Of a stretch of 8,511 bases of DNA, positions 6,474-8,511 are shown in pieces. Origin of the DNA: Bryobacteraceae bacterium (GTDB lineage: Bacteria > Acidobacteriota > Terriglobia > Bryobacterales > Bryobacteraceae); the NCBI GenBank assembly GCA_025350445.1, contig JANXXV010000979.1:1-8511 (forward strand), read 5' to 3'. The notes under the pieces are model-generated. The model did not search any database and was not told the origin of the DNA. It worked only from the letters and a program-made list of their open reading frames with translations. The position numbers and the translations under genes were made by a program. The first letter of the stretch is position 1. Each line of letters begins with the position of its first letter.

Positions 6474-8313
6474 AGTAATTGAAGAGAAAATCCAGCTTGT
6501 TCATTAAAACCCACTGTACGTCCGACAGCCAGTCGGTCCGCGTGCCTTTGCGCATCGCATTCAGCGTCTGAATTTCCTCGTCCGTGGGCTTGCGGCCCAG
6601 CGTCCTTAAAAACAACTGCTTGATTGCTTCCGCTTCGGACAGATTGGACTGCACCAATTTCGCGACGCTGGACGAACCGTTCTCAGAAAATTGGGCCATC
6701 GCTCGGCCAACGATCTGATATTCGTTCATCAGGTACAGGGTCTGTAGAATATCCGGCGTAGTGCGGTTTGCGATGGTCCACCAGTCGCCGCGCCCCAAAG
6801 TGTGAAGGGTGTTTCGCACTGAATAGTTGTAGCGCGGCTCGGTGGGGTCGGGCAGTTGCGAAGCGAAGTACACGGGCTGGTCGAAGCCTTGTACATAGAG
6901 CGGCACCTGCGTTGCGGTGGCTACCGAGATGGCGTCGTAAATCTCTTCCGCGCTAAGCCGCCTTGGCGTATGTTTGGCGAAATAGGCGGCATACACGGGC
7001 TTCCACTTGCCGGGAGCGTAGCGGCTGGAAAGCTGATATGCATTCGATTCCACGATGATCTTGATAATCGACTTGATGCTGTAGTTGTTCCGGATAAACT
7101 CGTCCGTGAGCGCCTCAAGCAACTCCGGATGACTCACTTGCAAAGGCCAGCCCGCCGGAGGAGGATTCTTCGCGTCCAGCCGGTTCAGATCCCAGCCGTC
7201 GGGCGGGTCGACGATGCCGCGGCTGAAGAAAAAGGCCCAGAGATAGTTCACGCTGGCGCGCGCGAACTGGCGGTCCGATACCAGCATGCGGGCAAACTCC
7301 TGACGCCACTCGCCACTCTGCGGCTCTTCGCCGGTCAAGATATATTTAGGCGTATATGGACCATTGACCCGAGGCGGCCGCGGTCCTGGATTGTTGGAAG
7401 GAACGTTGCTGTAGTATCCTCCGGCGCCGCGGTCGGTGACGTTGTAATCGAACTCCTGGTTATAGGCGTCACCTTGCACGCGGATCAAATTTAGCCGTGA
7501 GAAGAAGGCCGACATACCCCAGAACTCTATTCTTTTGCGCGCGGCCAGGTATAAATTGATGGGCTCCAGATGCCGCCGCCCGTCATGGCAGGAAACACAC
7601 TCGGTCCTGACACCCAAAAACTTCGTGGTCACCTGGTTCGTCAACGCGTCCCATGTATCCTGAATCGGATCGCCTTCCTGCCACCCCCGTACAATAAAGT
7701 TGACTGGAGCGGCGGTTGAGGAGATTCCTCTGCTACCGATCAATTCACGAACAAGATCGTTGTAGGGTTTATCCGTCTTCACGGCATCGCGGACATAGCG
7801 GTAAAACAAATTTCGGGATACAATCCCGAAATTGTTGTAATAGCTGTTGGTAACTTGAAACTTATTCCCCAGGAATAGAGTCCAGTTGTCAACAAACCCG
7901 TCCGACGCCATCAACAAGGCGATCAGCGCCTGTCGTTTACCAACCGATTTGTCCGCGAGGAAGGCTTCAATCGTGTCCGCCTCGGGAATGCGTCCGGTGA
8001 GGTCGAGCGTAATGCGCCGCACGAATTCGGCGTCAGTGGTGACCGGAGCGGACTCCACGCCGTCACTCGCCATCTTGCCAAATATGAAATCGTCGATAAA
8101 GTTGTTGCTTGCCACCGTGCGGGCAGCCGCGTTCTTGCCTTTCCGCTTGGAGAACAACTCGACGTCGCGCTGCAAGGTGATCTCATCCAGGTAGACCGCC
8201 CTTTGCGCCGCCGGATAACTGGGGCAGTTGGTTTCCACTAGCGGGTCGTCCTGTGCAAAGGCGGAGGACGCCAGCGAGAAACAACACACAGCTAGAAGAG
8301 GACGCTTTAGCAT
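6472..8313 (-). CDS. Secreted DUF1549/DUF1553 domain protein with CxxCH motif (PSD1-type)
   Basis: A 613-residue exported protein. The Sec signal peptide MLKRPLLAVCCFSLASSAFA(Q) is cleaved probably near residue 20-21. DUF1549 spans about 70-275, with FIDDFIFGKM, FVRRITLDLTGRIP (97-110), KPYNDLVRELI (182-192) and FLGVRTECVSCHD (232-244). DUF1553 spans about 335-605, with FARASVNYLWAFFF (350-363), HPELLEALTDEF (395-406), RRLSAEEIYDAI (451-462), and the usual C-terminus WVLMNKLDFLFNY. CVSCH (239-243) matches a c-type heme-binding CxxCH and is a conserved position in DUF1549; whether heme is bound is not established. The protein lacks the separate N-terminal cytochrome (PSCyt1) domain found in many longer homologues. 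It is the first gene of the operon and is followed by its usual partner, DUF1501. No clear Shine-Dalgarno precedes the ATG; the start is set by the signal peptide. Family assignment is secure; function is unknown. Confidence 0.93.
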   Translation of the reverse strand: MLKRPLLAVCCFSLASSAFAQDDPLVETNCPSYPAAQRAVYLDEITLQRDVELFSKRKGKNAAARTVASNNFIDDFIFGKMASDGVESAPVTTDAEFVRRITLDLTGRIPEADTIEAFLADKSVGKRQALIALLMASDGFVDNWTLFLGNKFQVTNSYYNNFGIVSRNLFYRYVRDAVKTDKPYNDLVRELIGSRGISSTAAPVNFIVRGWQEGDPIQDTWDALTNQVTTKFLGVRTECVSCHDGRRHLEPINLYLAARKRIEFWGMSAFFSRLNLIRVQGDAYNQEFDYNVTDRGAGGYYSNVPSNNPGPRPPRVNGPYTPKYILTGEEPQSGEWRQEFARMLVSDRQFARASVNYLWAFFFSRGIVDPPDGWDLNRLDAKNPPPAGWPLQVSHPELLEALTDEFIRNNYSIKSIIKIIVESNAYQLSSRYAPGKWKPVYAAYFAKHTPRRLSAEEIYDAISVATATQVPLYVQGFDQPVYFASQLPDPTEPRYNYSVRNTLHTLGRGDWWTIANRTTPDILQTLYLMNEYQIVGRAMAQFSENGSSSVAKLVQSNLSEAEAIKQLFLRTLGRKPTDEEIQTLNAMRKGTRTDWLSDVQWVLMNKLDFLFNY

Positions 8314-8330
8314 CTTGGTATGGGCTAGTT

Positions 8331-8341
8331 CAACATTGTTG
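8331..8341. promoter_or_regulatory. Small palindrome at the predicted transcription start, possible operator
   Basis: CAACATTGTTG is a perfect 5-1-5 palindrome that covers the predicted start point just downstream of the -10 box. Its position would suit repressor binding, but it is short and AT-rich, so chance is a real alternative. Confidence 0.25.
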
Positions 8342-8345
8342 CAAT

Positions 8346-8375
8346 ATTATTCGGGCATTGCCTTGCCGCTGTCAA
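8346..8375 (-). promoter_or_regulatory. Predicted sigma70-type promoter of the three-gene operon
   Basis: On the minus strand a perfect -35 box TTGACA (8370-8375) is followed after 18 bases by AATAAT (8346-8351), five of six matches to the -10 consensus. Transcription would start near 8339, giving a leader of about 26 bases before the ATG at 8313. No ribosome binding site is visible in that leader. This is a consensus-based prediction only. Confidence 0.6.
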
Positions 8376-8511
8376 CAACCATTTATGTTACCAAAATGCG
8401 TCGAAGGCAGCGCAAAGCTTTCTTAGCACGTATCTCATTGAAACCAAGGCATTTTCCGAACACGACGAACGGCTCCACTCCCCCTTTTGCTTAAACTGAT
8501 GCTTGGCAATG
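8376..8511. other. Non-coding sequence upstream of the operon promoter
   Basis: 136 bases to the window edge with no convincing gene on either strand. The open frame crossing it on the plus strand is mostly the antisense of the signal-peptide region and has no coding character. It may hold upstream regulatory sites or the spacer to a gene beyond the edge. Confidence 0.5.

Noticed and set aside
5492..6478. Long plus-strand open frame (328 codons) antisense to the DUF1501 gene
   Set aside because: The opposite strand encodes a clear DUF1501 protein with all family motifs; this frame has low-complexity Arg/Gly-rich composition and no domain.
6461..6514. 18-residue extension of the DUF1501 protein starting at ATG 6514
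   Set aside because: It overlaps the conserved C-terminus of the upstream gene and pushes the twin-arginine motif away from the N-terminus; a GAGG site supports the start at 6460.
8228..8494. Plus-strand open frame (88 codons) running divergently from the operon
   Set aside because: It begins inside the antisense of the signal-peptide region, crosses the predicted promoter, and shows no domain or ribosome site.

Overview
The window looks like chromosome from an environmental, moderately GC-rich bacterium. The best guess is Acidobacteriota (Bryobacterales / Solibacter-like). This rests on a homodimeric pyruvate dehydrogenase E1 lying next to a secreted DUF1549/DUF1553 + DUF1501 gene pair, a combination abundant in Acidobacteriota and Planctomycetota, and on signal peptides ending in a plain A-x-A/Q site. 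The taxonomic call is inference from gene content, not from a marker gene.

Layout. Positions 1-2202 (+) hold the C-terminal four fifths of aceE, the thiamine-diphosphate E1 subunit of the pyruvate dehydrogenase complex; its start lies left of the window. A 110-base gap between converging genes follows (2203-2312), containing only a small hairpin. The rest of the window is one minus-strand operon read from about 8339 down to 2313. It starts at a well-formed sigma70-type promoter (8346-8375), then encodes a Sec-secreted DUF1549/DUF1553 protein with a CxxCH motif (8313-6472), a DUF1501 alkaline-phosphatase-like protein with a twin-arginine-like leader (6460-5129), and a 939-residue secreted protein with two Ig-like domains and about a dozen NxxGxxxF-type repeats (5132-2313). 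The first two genes are 11 bases apart. The last two overlap by four bases (ATGA), so they are probably translationally coupled.

How the genes fit together. AceE is central metabolism and appears unrelated to the operon, which runs toward it. The three operon products all carry export signals and should work outside the cytoplasm. The DUF1549/DUF1553 and DUF1501 pairing is a recurrent but functionally uncharacterised module. Here it is tied to a large Ig/repeat protein, which is the most interesting part of the window: a candidate three-part envelope or extracellular system whose substrate is unknown. No mobile elements, tRNA, rRNA or CRISPR arrays were seen.
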